Source of the DNA: Deltaproteobacteria bacterium
GTDB taxonomy: Bacteria; Myxococcota_A; Polyangia; GCA-2747355; JADLHG01
Length of the DNA stretch: 64,000 nucleotides
Reading direction: 5' to 3'
Assembly: GCA_020848905.1 (NCBI GenBank)
Contig: JADLHG010000057.1
Coordinates: forward strand, 1-64,000
In this document: positions 31,742 to 39,723 of the stretch, piece after piece
Numbering within the stretch: position 1 is the stretch's first letter
Layout: every line of letters begins with the position of its first letter
Program-made: the position numbers and the translations under genes
The notes under the pieces: generated by a model
Told to the model about the DNA's origin: nothing
Database searches by the model: none
What the model saw: the letters and a program-made list of their open reading frames with translations, nothing else

Positions 31742-34669
31742 ATGACGCGTCCGACGGTGCGACGGGTCGTCGTGCTCCTCGGCTTCCTCTGCGGCCTCGG
31801 GCCGCCCGCGGCAATTCGAGCCGCCGACCCGAGCCAGCGCTGGTTCACTCTCGAGACGCCGCACTTCTACGTGCACTACTACCGCAGCGTGCGGCACGAC
31901 CTTCGGGCCGCGGCGCAGAACGTCGCGCGGTCGGCCGAGCTCGCGCACCGGGTGCTGGCCCCCATCTTTCGCCACGCCCCGCGCGAGCGCACGCACATCG
32001 TCGTCACCGACGACACCGACGGAGCCAACGGGTCGGCCCAGGTAGTGCCCTACAACGTGATCCGCGCCTACGTCACTGGCCCGGACTCGCTGAGCAGCCT
32101 GAACGACTACGACCACTGGATGTACGGGCTCATCGCCCACGAGTACGCGCACATCCTGCACATCGACACGATCCACGGCCTTCCGCGGCTCGTGAACGCC
32201 ATCTTCGGCAAGAGCTGGGCCCCGAACCAGCTCCAGCCGCGCTGGTTCATCGAGGGGCTCGCGACGCACCACGAGTCCGCGCGGACGGCCGGCGGACGCG
32301 TGCGTTCCAGCATCTTCGACATGCACCTGCGGGCCGCCGTGCTCGAGGGAAGGTTTCTGACCTTCGACCAGATCAGCTCCTCGACCCGCTACTACCCGCG
32401 CGGCGTGGTCCCCTACCTCTACGGCAGCCGCTTCCTGAAGTACCTCGCGGACCGGTTTGGCGAGGACGCGCTCGCGCGGGTGAGCCACATCTACGGGGGC
32501 GAGGGGGGGACTGCCACGCGCGGGGCGCTCCCTTACCAGCTGAACCGCGTCGCGCAGGCCGTCTTCGGTAGGACCTTCGCCGAGCTCTACGCGGACTTCA
32601 CCGAGTACCTGAGGCGAGTCTACGCGCTCCAGCGGGGACTCGTCGCGCGGCGGGGGGTCACGGCCTCGGTGAAGGTCACCGACCACGGCGAGAGCTGCCA
32701 GGCGCCCCGCCTCTCCGACGACGGGCGCGAGCTGGTCTTCGTCCACGACGACGGTCACGACCGAACCTACGTGACGGTGCTCGACACCGCGACGGGGCGC
32801 GAGGTGGAGCGCGTCCAGAGCCTCGGCGGAGACACCACCTCGTTCACACCCGATCGGCGCTTCCTGGTCTACGAACAGCCGGCGGTCTGGCGCAGCTTCT
32901 ACAGCTACCACGATCTGTACGTGCGCCGGCGCTCGGCCGGCACGGTCCGGCGCCTGACCTTCGGCGAGCGCGCGCGGGACCCGGTCGTCTCTCCCGACGG
33001 TCGCACGGTGGTGTACGTGGCGAACGAACTCGGGGACCACCGGCTCAAGGCCGTCTCCTTCGACGGCGGCAGACCGCGCCTGCTTCTCGCCGGCGCGAAC
33101 GGGGACCAGTTCTTCGGGCCGCGCTTCAGCCCCGACGGTCGGCGCGTCGTCTTCTCGCGCTGGAGGGCGGGGGGGCTTCGCGACATCCAGATCCTGGACC
33201 TCACGACGAGGAAGCTCGAGGACGTGACGCGGGACCGCGCGCTCGACGTGGACCCTCACTTCTCGCCCGACGGCCGTCGCGTCTACTTCAGCTCGGACCG
33301 CACGGGGATCTTCAACGTGTATCGCTACGACCTGGACGCGCGGCGCCTGCGGCAGGTCACGAACGTCCTCGGCGGGGCCTTCACGCCGGCCGTCACGCCC
33401 GACGAGCGCACGCTCTACTACGTCGGCTTCTCGGCCAGGGGCTACGACCTCCACCGCATGGAGCTGCGGGAGGAGCGCCTCCTCGAGCCTCTGCCGTACG
33501 TGGACACGCGGCCCGCCCCGGTGAAGGTCCCCGCGGGGCCCGACTACCCCGCGCGCCCGTACAGTCCGCTCGGCACGCTCTACCCGCGCTCCTGGTTCTT
33601 CTCGGTGGGGAGCGACGCGTACGGCACGACCCTCGGGCTGAACGTCCGCGGGGGCGACGTGGCGGGCTGGCACAGCTACGCGGTCAACGCCTCGGCCAGC
33701 GTGACCAGAGGCTATCCGAGCTACGCCCTGACGTACGGCTACGGGCGCCTCTGGCCTGCGCTGCGCCTCGACACCTCGCGCTACGAGAGCCCCCGCGGCG
33801 GCCTCGTCGTGGACGGGCAGCGCCGCAACTACCGCGAGCAGGGCTACAGCCTCGGCGCTTCGGTCGGGCTACCGGTCCTCAGGCTCCCGTTGCACACGGT
33901 GTCGCTGTCGCTCGGCTACCGCGCGAGCTGGATGCGGCACGCCGACGCGGATCGCGAGGAGCTCCTCGTGCGGCCCGGGATGATGAGTCCCCAGTACCCC
34001 GAGGTGGGCTTCCTCTCGGGGATCTCCTTCGGCGCCACCTACCGGAACGTCGAACGCTACACCTGGTCGGTGAGCACCGAGCGGGGAAGGCAGGTCAGCC
34101 TGTCGATGCGCGCCGACCACGCCGCCTTCGGCAGCGACTACTTCGTGGCCCAGCTCAACTGGAGCTGGACCGAGTACATCCCCATGCCGTGGCGACGCGA
34201 CCACGTGCTGGCGCTGGGCTTCGGCGGCGGCATCGGTCGCGGCGACCTGCGGCGGCGCGGGATCTTCTTCCTCGGCGGCTTCCCGGAGCAGAACCTCGTG
34301 ACCGCGCTCCTCGACCAGTCGTCGGTGGGCGGGCTCTTCTTGCGCGGCTACGCGCCCGGTACGGTGGCTGGCGACCAGTATCACCTGATGAACGCGGAGT
34401 ACCGCTTCCCGCTCTTCAACATCGAGAAGGGGGTGTCGTCGCTGCCGATCTACGCCAACCACGTGCACCTCGCGGCCTTCTGCGACGTGGGCAACGCCTT
34501 CTTCGGCCACCTGAAGCCGTCGGAGCTGAAGGTGGGCGTCGGGGGGGAGGTGCTGCTCGAAGGCGTGATGTTCTACGTGTTGCCGATGACGCTGCGCGTA
34601 GGGTATGCGAAGGGGCTGATGGAAGAGGGGAGCCACGAGTTCCACGTGCTCCTCGGAAATCCCTTCTGA
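31742..34669 (+). CDS. Three-part outer-membrane protein: metallopeptidase-like, TolB-like propeller, beta-barrel
   Basis: 975 residues with a signal peptide (cleavage near IRA-A). Residues ~30-290 resemble a gluzincin peptidase: HEYAH at 133-137 and WFIEGLA with Glu171, the HExxH...E zinc pattern. Residues ~310-600 are TolB/WD40-like blades (VSPDGRTVVYVANE, FSPDGRRVVFSR, FSPDGRRVYFSSDRTG). Residues ~610-975 form an Omp85/D15-like barrel with alternating strands and a terminal Phe (HEFHVLLGNPF), the usual outer-membrane sorting end. A surface or periplasmic peptidase anchored by its own barrel is the inference; substrate and orientation are unknown. ATG 31742 follows the GNAT stop directly. 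Confidence 0.85.
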   Translation: MTRPTVRRVVVLLGFLCGLGPPAAIRAADPSQRWFTLETPHFYVHYYRSVRHDLRAAAQNVARSAELAHRVLAPIFRHAPRERTHIVVTDDTDGANGSAQVVPYNVIRAYVTGPDSLSSLNDYDHWMYGLIAHEYAHILHIDTIHGLPRLVNAIFGKSWAPNQLQPRWFIEGLATHHESARTAGGRVRSSIFDMHLRAAVLEGRFLTFDQISSSTRYYPRGVVPYLYGSRFLKYLADRFGEDALARVSHIYGGEGGTATRGALPYQLNRVAQAVFGRTFAELYADFTEYLRRVYALQRGLVARRGVTASVKVTDHGESCQAPRLSDDGRELVFVHDDGHDRTYVTVLDTATGREVERVQSLGGDTTSFTPDRRFLVYEQPAVWRSFYSYHDLYVRRRSAGTVRRLTFGERARDPVVSPDGRTVVYVANELGDHRLKAVSFDGGRPRLLLAGANGDQFFGPRFSPDGRRVVFSRWRAGGLRDIQILDLTTRKLEDVTRDRALDVDPHFSPDGRRVYFSSDRTGIFNVYRYDLDARRLRQVTNVLGGAFTPAVTPDERTLYYVGFSARGYDLHRMELREERLLEPLPYVDTRPAPVKVPAGPDYPARPYSPLGTLYPRSWFFSVGSDAYGTTLGLNVRGGDVAGWHSYAVNASASVTRGYPSYALTYGYGRLWPALRLDTSRYESPRGGLVVDGQRRNYREQGYSLGASVGLPVLRLPLHTVSLSLGYRASWMRHADADREELLVRPGMMSPQYPEVGFLSGISFGATYRNVERYTWSVSTERGRQVSLSMRADHAAFGSDYFVAQLNWSWTEYIPMPWRRDHVLALGFGGGIGRGDLRRRGIFFLGGFPEQNLVTALLDQSSVGGLFLRGYAPGTVAGDQYHLMNAEYRFPLFNIEKGVSSLPIYANHVHLAAFCDVGNAFFGHLKPSELKVGVGGEVLLEGVMFYVLPMTLRVGYAKGLMEEGSHEFHVLLGNPF

Positions 34670-34691
34670 GGGCCCGCGCGGGCTCCGCGCG

Positions 34692-35252
34692 TCAGTTCAG
34701 GACGGACTGGATGCAGGCCAGCGCCGGGGCGCTCGTCCAGTTGCGCTGGTTCACGAACCGGTAGCGAATGCGTCCCTCGCGGTCGATGAGGTAGCTCTCG
34801 GGAAACTTCTCCGTGCCGTAGCGCGCCGGGACGCGCCGTTCGGCGTCGTGCAGAATGCTCAGGCCCGCCACGTGGTTCTTGGCGATGAACTCCTTCACCT
34901 TGCTGGCCGAGTCGTCCACGCTCACCGTCAGGAGCGTGAAGTCCTTGCGTCCCACGAGCTGCGACTGCATGCGGAGGAGCGAGGGGAGCTCCTCGAGGCA
35001 GGGTGGACAATCCGTGAACCAGAAGTGGAGGAGCACGGCCTTGCCCTTGTGATCGGAGAGGCTCTGCTTCTTGCCTGCGAGGTCCGTCAGCGTGAAGCCG
35101 GGCGCCGGAGTGTCCTGGGTCTCCGGCTCCATCGCGCGGCAGGCGTTGGCTTCGACGCCTCGCGTGCTGCGGACGGCCCGGACGTAGAAGGTCACAAGGC
35201 CGCCGGCGAGGGCGACCACGATGGTGTAGGCGGCGAGGCGCTTTCCGATCAT
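34692..35252 (-). CDS. TlpA/ResA-like membrane-anchored thioredoxin
   Basis: 186 residues. One N-terminal helix (AAYTIVVALAGGLVTFYV) anchors a thioredoxin-fold domain with APGFTLTDLAGKKQSLSDHK and the active-site WFTDCPPC. The CPPC pair suggests a reductant of periplasmic thiols, for example in cytochrome c maturation. It is convergent with the barrel gene (22-bp gap holding the palindrome GCCCGCGCGGGC) and divergent from the DsbA-like gene, so the two thiol proteins may be co-regulated. Confidence 0.88.
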   Translation of the reverse strand: MIGKRLAAYTIVVALAGGLVTFYVRAVRSTRGVEANACRAMEPETQDTPAPGFTLTDLAGKKQSLSDHKGKAVLLHFWFTDCPPCLEELPSLLRMQSQLVGRKDFTLLTVSVDDSASKVKEFIAKNHVAGLSILHDAERRVPARYGTEKFPESYLIDREGRIRYRFVNQRNWTSAPALACIQSVLN

Positions 35253-35397
35253 CTCCCTGGGTCCCTACCACAGCCGGGCGCCCGCGCCAAGGGTGGGACG
35301 GCCCGGCCTGGTGGATCCTCTCGACTCGGCGAGGGACGCTGTGCATGATGTGGCGTCCGGGGGGATGGCCCGCGGCAAGGATGATCGGGAGCGCGGA

Positions 35398-36057
35398 ATG
35401 ACGATCAAGGTGCCGGTCGTGGCCGGCGTGCTCGGGATGTCGACGCTGGGCATCGTGGCGTTTCTGGCCTACCGGCAGAAGCACCCCGAGGAGCTCGCGC
35501 CGGCGGGGGCCGCGGAGCGAGCGGTGCGCGTGCCGGTGGCCCTGGGCAGCAGCCCCTCCGTCGGGCCGGCGGACGCGCCGGTGACGATCGTGGAGTTTGC
35601 GGACTTCTACTGCCGTTATTGCGCGAAGAACGTGCGCACGAGGCAGGATATCCTGGCGCGCTACCCGAAGGGGGTGCGGTGGGTCTTCAAGCAGTATCCG
35701 CGGGACGACCTTCCCGGCCGGGCCGCCCTCGCCGCGCACGCGCAGGGGAAGTTCCTCGCCTACGCGGACAGGCTCTACGAGCTGCAGGGGAAGCTCGAGA
35801 GAGCCGACCTCGAACGGGTCGCCCAGGTGGTCGGACTGGACCAGGCGCGCTTTCGCGCCGCCCTCGATAGCCCGCAGGGCATCGCGGAGGTCAAGGCGGA
35901 CGCCGACCTGGCCCGGACCCTGAAAGTTCGTGGGACCCCGGGCTTCTTCATCAACGGCCGCCGCTTCGAAGGGTACTGGCCCACGCTCTTCTTCGAGCGG
36001 ATCGTGCTCGAGGAGCTGGGGCGTGCCCGGCTCGAGCTGGCGCGGCGCGGGGGATAG
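35398..36057 (+). CDS. DsbA-like thiol-disulfide protein, membrane-anchored
   Basis: 219 residues. An N-terminal helix (PVVAGVLGMSTLGIVAFLAY) is followed by a DsbA/thioredoxin_4 domain with DAPVTIVEFADFYCRYCAK (CRYC active site) and the cis-Pro region VRGTPGFFINGRRFEGY. It should form or shuffle disulfides in the periplasm. ATG 35398 has GGGAG six bases upstream; ATG 35365 in frame is an alternative. Divergent from the TlpA-like gene. Confidence 0.85.
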   Translation: MTIKVPVVAGVLGMSTLGIVAFLAYRQKHPEELAPAGAAERAVRVPVALGSSPSVGPADAPVTIVEFADFYCRYCAKNVRTRQDILARYPKGVRWVFKQYPRDDLPGRAALAAHAQGKFLAYADRLYELQGKLERADLERVAQVVGLDQARFRAALDSPQGIAEVKADADLARTLKVRGTPGFFINGRRFEGYWPTLFFERIVLEELGRARLELARRGG

Positions 36058-36096
36058 CTGGCCCGGCGCCTCGGGTCCGGGGCGTAGGGGCAAGGG

Positions 36097-36126
36097 TTGA
36101 AAGCGGTTCCCCTTTCGTTGTAGACA
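36097..36126 (+). promoter_or_regulatory. Promoter before the Cys-rich lipoprotein gene
   Basis: TTGAAA (36097-36102) and TAGACA (36121-36126) are 18 bases apart. Transcription would begin near 36133, leaving ATG 36136 almost no leader. This favours ATG 36157 as the true start of the next gene. Confidence 0.55.
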
Positions 36127-36156
36127 GGCGGTTCGATGGCCACAAGGACATCAGCC

Positions 36157-37017
36157 ATGCGGTGGTATTTCGTGGCGGCTCTCTGCGCGGGTGCGGCGGG
36201 TTGCGGCATCAACCTCGGCGACGCTCCGTTCCTCTGCAACCGGGGCAGCCCGCAGTGTCCCGACGGCTACGAGTGCAACAAGGCGAACGTCTGCGTGCGC
36301 GAGGGGACCTGTCCTCAGGGGGTCGCCGGCTGCGAACCGAAGCCCGATACGGGAAGCGTGAAGCCCGACGGGGGCAGCGGACAAGACGGGAGCGGCCCCG
36401 GGGATGGCTCGACGCCTACCGACGGGCTGGTGATCCTGCCGGACACGACGGTGCGGCCGGACAAGTGCGTCGGCCGGTGCGACCAAGGGACCCCGAACAA
36501 GTGCGGCAACGGCGTATGCGACCAGGGCGAGACGGTCCTCTCGTGTCCGGCCGACTGCAAGTCCACGACCTGCACCGCCGGCGAGACCAAGTGCCAGGAC
36601 AAGAGCAACCTGCGCTTCTGCGAGAACGGCGCCTGGAAGTCCTCGGACTGCACGACGCTCTGCAAAGGGGGCGGTTACGACTACGCCACGGAGTGCACCT
36701 ACTCGTCGAAGGACGCCAAGGACCTCTGCCTGTGCGGCAAGTACGCCAAGTTCGGCGAGCTCTGCAACAACGACGTGAAGTGCAACGCGAGCCTCAACCT
36801 CTTCTGCGGCAGCTTCGGCACCACCACGACGAAGGGCTTCTGCACCAAGTACTGCTCGAACCCGAACGGCATCTGCAGTGGTTCGCCCCTCGGTACCGAG
36901 GCGCAGTGCATCCTGGACGTCGGCGGCAAGGACGCGTGCGGCTTCATCTGCGACCTCTTTGTGTCGTGTCCCACGGGCCTGAACTGCGACGTGGTGAGCG
37001 GACTCTGCAAGCCCTGA
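36157..37017 (+). CDS. Cysteine-rich secreted lipoprotein
   Basis: 286 residues. The lipoprotein signal is MRWYFVAALCAGAAGC with lipidation Cys16. A Gly/Asp/Ser-rich spacer (about residues 60-90) leads to a Cys-rich part with many CxxxxxC spacings, including CGNGVCDQGETVLSCPADC, a motif common in myxobacterial surface proteins. ATG 36157 was preferred over in-frame ATG 36136 because AAGGA precedes it and the promoter leaves no leader for the earlier codon. Function unknown; disulfide-rich surface or adhesive role is a guess. Confidence 0.8.
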   Translation: MRWYFVAALCAGAAGCGINLGDAPFLCNRGSPQCPDGYECNKANVCVREGTCPQGVAGCEPKPDTGSVKPDGGSGQDGSGPGDGSTPTDGLVILPDTTVRPDKCVGRCDQGTPNKCGNGVCDQGETVLSCPADCKSTTCTAGETKCQDKSNLRFCENGAWKSSDCTTLCKGGGYDYATECTYSSKDAKDLCLCGKYAKFGELCNNDVKCNASLNLFCGSFGTTTTKGFCTKYCSNPNGICSGSPLGTEAQCILDVGGKDACGFICDLFVSCPTGLNCDVVSGLCKP

Positions 37018-37029
37018 CGGTGACGACCC

Positions 37030-37059
37030 TTGACGGCCGCTCGTCGGGGCCGGCATACT
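37030..37059 (+). promoter_or_regulatory. Promoter of tRNA-Arg
   Basis: TTGACG (37030-37035) and CATACT (37054-37059) are 18 bases apart, giving a start about seven bases before the mature tRNA. Confidence 0.65.
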
Positions 37060-37072
37060 GCGACCGTATTTT

Positions 37073-37149
37073 GCGCCCGTAGCTCAGTCGGATAGAGCGT
37101 CGGCCTTCGAAGCCGCAGGCCGGGTGTTCGAGTCACCCCGGGCGCGCCA
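37073..37149 (+). tRNA. tRNA-Arg (anticodon TCG)
   Basis: A 77-nt cloverleaf including an encoded CCA: acceptor GCGCCCG/CGGGCGC, D-arm GCTC/GAGC, anticodon loop CTTCGAA (TCG, reads CGA), T-arm GGGTG/CACCC. The top pair of the anticodon stem (27-43) is a T-C mismatch. Confidence 0.96.
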
Positions 37150-37190
37150 CGCAAGGAGCACCGCCGATGAGTGGCACCGCGCGTCGGTGC

Positions 37191-37219
37191 TTGACACGTC
37201 GGCAGTCGACGGATATATC
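37191..37219 (+). promoter_or_regulatory. Promoter of tRNA-Lys
   Basis: A near-consensus pair, TTGACA (37191-37196) and TATATC (37214-37219), 17 bases apart, starts transcription about 30 bases before tRNA-Lys. The two tRNAs are thus separate units. Confidence 0.75.
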
Positions 37220-37254
37220 AGCACCTGCGTCGGGTGCCGTGTTTCGACGCTTCC

Positions 37255-37327
37255 GGGCCCATAGCTCAATTGGTAGAGCAGCGGACTCTTAATCCGGAGG
37301 TTGAAGGTTCAAGTCCTTCTGGGCTCA
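37255..37327 (+). tRNA. tRNA-Lys (anticodon CTT)
   Basis: A 73-nt cloverleaf: acceptor GGGCCCA/TGGGCTC with one G-U pair, D-arm GCTC/GAGC, anticodon loop CTCTTAA (CTT), T-arm GAAGG/CCTTC. CCA is not encoded. The 27-43 position is a G-G mismatch. Confidence 0.96.
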
Positions 37328-37391
37328 CTCCTCCCCCCCTGGTTCTCGTCCCTCACGCAGTCTGATCTCCGAACGAACGGCCTGGCCGCGC

Positions 37392-38108
37392 TCAGTCCCG
37401 CGTGGCGGTAAAGCCCACGCTCAGCTCGAGCGAGCTTCCAGCCTCGACCAGCCCGCTCCCCCCGTAGCTCACGCAGCCGCCGTCGTAGGCCACCGTGATG
37501 CGTCCGCGCAGGCGGGTCGTGCGCCGCGCCTGCGCTCCGGCGTCGCCGGTGACGCTCGCCGAGGGGTCGCCGTCCTCGGCGGTGGCGAGGATCATCGAGG
37601 CAGGGCCGAGCGCGCAGGGTCCCTCGGCGGCCGAGCCAGAGGCGAGCTGGGCGCTCAGTTCGCGCCCGTCGAGCAGCGCCGCGAGACCCATTCCCGCCGG
37701 CCACCTCGCGAGAGGGCCGCGCCGGTTGAAGCCCAGCACGGGGCGGGCGGAGGACCCCTCGGGCTGCACGAGCGGCAAGGCGGCCGGCAGCACCTGCTGC
37801 GGGCAGACCACGTCGTTGCGCCAGCAGAGGCTTCCCACGTCGATGGTCTGGCCGAGGAGCGTGACCACGCCTGGCGAGAGCTCGGTGGTCTTCGCGGCCA
37901 CCCGGCCCGCGCTTCGAAGCGTGGCGGTGAGGAGGCGCTCGCTCGTGACCGTCCAGGTCGCCCCCTGCGTGCCCCCGAGGTCGAGCGCTGTCCCCGAGCT
38001 TGCGCTCGGGCTCGTCGTGCCGTCGCCGAGCCGCAGCGGACAGGAGTCGGCGCCGAGGAGCACGGCGAAGGCGGACAGGGCGATCCCCAGGCGAGCAGAG
38101 ACGGTCAT
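37392..38108 (-). CDS. Secreted hypothetical protein
   Basis: 238 residues beginning with a signal sequence (MTVSARLGIALSAFAVLLGA) that ends at DSC, a poor match to a lipobox. The mature part is Ser/Gly/Ala-rich and strand-like (LRGRITVAYDGGCVSYGGSG), with two Cys pairs that could form disulfides. ATG 38108 was chosen at the signal peptide; the longer frame to 38210 is not supported. No family recognised. It faces the tRNA-Lys gene and is divergent from the zinc-ribbon gene. Confidence 0.7.
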   Translation of the reverse strand: MTVSARLGIALSAFAVLLGADSCPLRLGDGTTSPSASSGTALDLGGTQGATWTVTSERLLTATLRSAGRVAAKTTELSPGVVTLLGQTIDVGSLCWRNDVVCPQQVLPAALPLVQPEGSSARPVLGFNRRGPLARWPAGMGLAALLDGRELSAQLASGSAAEGPCALGPASMILATAEDGDPSASVTGDAGAQARRTTRLRGRITVAYDGGCVSYGGSGLVEAGSSLELSVGFTATRD

Positions 38109-38208
38109 CGATTCACCTCCCGGTCTCCGCCACGTTAGGGGCCTCGGCCGGCCGGGGCAAAAAAGGCGAAAAAGTTGCTCCTCGAAAGCGGCCCCGTAAG
38201 CTGGGGGC

Positions 38209-38805
38209 ATGTCTGACCAACGAGACGCTGCTTCCGACGATGTGATGATGCTGCGGTGCGAGGCGTGCGGGGCGCGGGTGACGACGCTTCGGCGTGGGCG
38301 GTGTCCGATCTGCTACCTGCGGTGGGCCGAGAGCCGGCCCGTCGGCATCGGATCGGTGTGCGCCATCTGCAGCGACCGACGCCGCGAGAACCTGCGCCTC
38401 GTCGAGTTCCAGTCGGCCTGGATCCCCATGTGCCACAACTGCGCGGCCCGCGGCTTTCGCCTGCGTCCGATGCCGCGGACCGTCGAGGCGCTGCGACAGA
38501 CCCTGGCGCGCGACAGGCGCTGGAACGACCGGCGTACGGGGGAAGGTGGCGAGCGGGTCTCGCTCGAGGAGCGTCGGGACGCCGAGCGTCGGGCACCCCT
38601 CTGCGACGAGGTCATCGACTGGCTGGACGCCGAGGATCTCGTGATCGAGGTGATGGAGGCCGACGGTGACGACGGCCTGGACGAGACCGAGGAACTGACC
38701 CTCGAACCCACACGGATCGTGGACACGGAGATGCACGCGGGCGGCGCGGCGAGCGATGCGGCCGGCACGAAGCCTAACGCCCGCCTCGACGCTCCAGCTT
38801 CTTGA
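38209..38805 (+). CDS. Zinc-ribbon protein of unknown function
   Basis: 198 residues. The N-terminal ~80 residues carry four Cys pairs suited to two zinc ribbons: CEACG, CPIC, CAIC and CHNC. A basic Arg-rich middle (RRWNDRRTGEG) and an acidic C-terminal half (EVMEADGDDGLDETEE) follow. It may bind nucleic acid or protein. The start ATG 38209 has GGGGGC before it. It overlaps the convergent next gene by 32 bp. Confidence 0.72.
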   Translation: MSDQRDAASDDVMMLRCEACGARVTTLRRGRCPICYLRWAESRPVGIGSVCAICSDRRRENLRLVEFQSAWIPMCHNCAARGFRLRPMPRTVEALRQTLARDRRWNDRRTGEGGERVSLEERRDAERRAPLCDEVIDWLDAEDLVIEVMEADGDDGLDETEELTLEPTRIVDTEMHAGGAASDAAGTKPNARLDAPAS

Positions 38806-39637
38806 TCATCTCGCGCTTCAGGGCCGCGCGGACGCGCCCGCTGCTCGTCAGGCGACGGATCTCATCCGACGGCAAGTGATCGAGGAGCCGCACGACCTGC
38901 GGCAGCGGCATCTTCGGGTGACAAACGAGGTTGCGGACGACCGCCGTGTGCCCTAGCCACTCCGGGGTCCCGGCGATGCGAAGCAGCACGGCGGGGTCGG
39001 CGCCGGCCATCCCCGCGAGGTGCGCGACCTCCTCCACTGAAACTCCCGCGTTGGCCAGGACGAAGGCGTGCAGGTTCTTGTCGTTGCTGCGCAGGGCGAT
39101 GGCGCGCGCGGGGCGCTTGCCGTACCGCGCGACGCGGATCTTTTCGGCCACCGAGAGCGTCGGCCACTCGACCTGGAGCTTTTCGACGGGCCAGGAGAGG
39201 ACCGTGCTGCCCTTTGGCAGGTAGTGCTGTCCGAGGACCCGTTCGTGGTCGTCGCTTCCGTCGCTTCCGTCGGTGGCCGGGAGGCCGTCGCCGCTGGGCC
39301 CGGCCGACCCCTCGAGCGTCGCGGCTTCCTCGTGGAGCGCTCGCACCTCGGGGGCTTTTCCCGACGGAGGCGTGGCGCCCTGGGGCGGGAGAGACGAGAG
39401 CGCGTCGAGCTCGAAGACACGGATGACCGCCCCCACCCCGGGGATGAGCTGCAAGAGCTCGCCCGCGGCACACCCGCTCCAGTCGCCGGCGCGAAGCTCG
39501 AGCTCCACGCGAGCGAACTGCCGGAGCTCCTCGGGCGAGCCGTCGGGGACGGGGAGCAGGACGGCGCCTCGCGCGGCGTTCTCGGCGAGGTGCGCGTGAA
39601 GGTCTTCCGCGGTCGAGTACTCCACCCTCCAGCGCAT
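38774..39637 (-). CDS. Hypothetical protein with PilZ-like N-terminus and helical repeats
   Basis: 287 residues. The first ~85 residues look like a degenerate PilZ/TIGR02266 fold (RVELELRAGDWSG ... GVGAVIRVFEL). A low-complexity Gly/Ser/Asp linker follows. The last ~140 residues are HEAT-like helical repeats (LSVAEKIRVARYGKRPARAI, HLAGMAGADPAVLLRIAG, LVCHPKMPLPQVVRLLDHL), a layout seen in uncharacterised deltaproteobacterial proteins. GGAGGGGGG precedes ATG 39637. Function unknown. Confidence 0.72.
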   Translation of the reverse strand: MRWRVEYSTAEDLHAHLAENAARGAVLLPVPDGSPEELRQFARVELELRAGDWSGCAAGELLQLIPGVGAVIRVFELDALSSLPPQGATPPSGKAPEVRALHEEAATLEGSAGPSGDGLPATDGSDGSDDHERVLGQHYLPKGSTVLSWPVEKLQVEWPTLSVAEKIRVARYGKRPARAIALRSNDKNLHAFVLANAGVSVEEVAHLAGMAGADPAVLLRIAGTPEWLGHTAVVRNLVCHPKMPLPQVVRLLDHLPSDEIRRLTSSGRVRAALKREMIKKLERRGGR

Positions 39638-39723
39638 GGACCCCCCTCCCTCGCTCTGAGGTCAGGGGCCGAGTCTATCGCGCGGCTCGAGTCGGCGCCA
39701 CGGCCGAGGAGCACGTCGAGGAG

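Noticed and set aside
34672-34683. GCCCGCGCGGGC palindrome as a shared terminator
   Set aside because: It lies between convergent genes but has no T-tract on either side and is easily produced by chance in such GC-rich DNA.
36136-36156. ATG 36136 as start of the Cys-rich lipoprotein
   Set aside because: The promoter would leave almost no leader, and ATG 36157 has both the ribosome-binding site and the start of the signal peptide.
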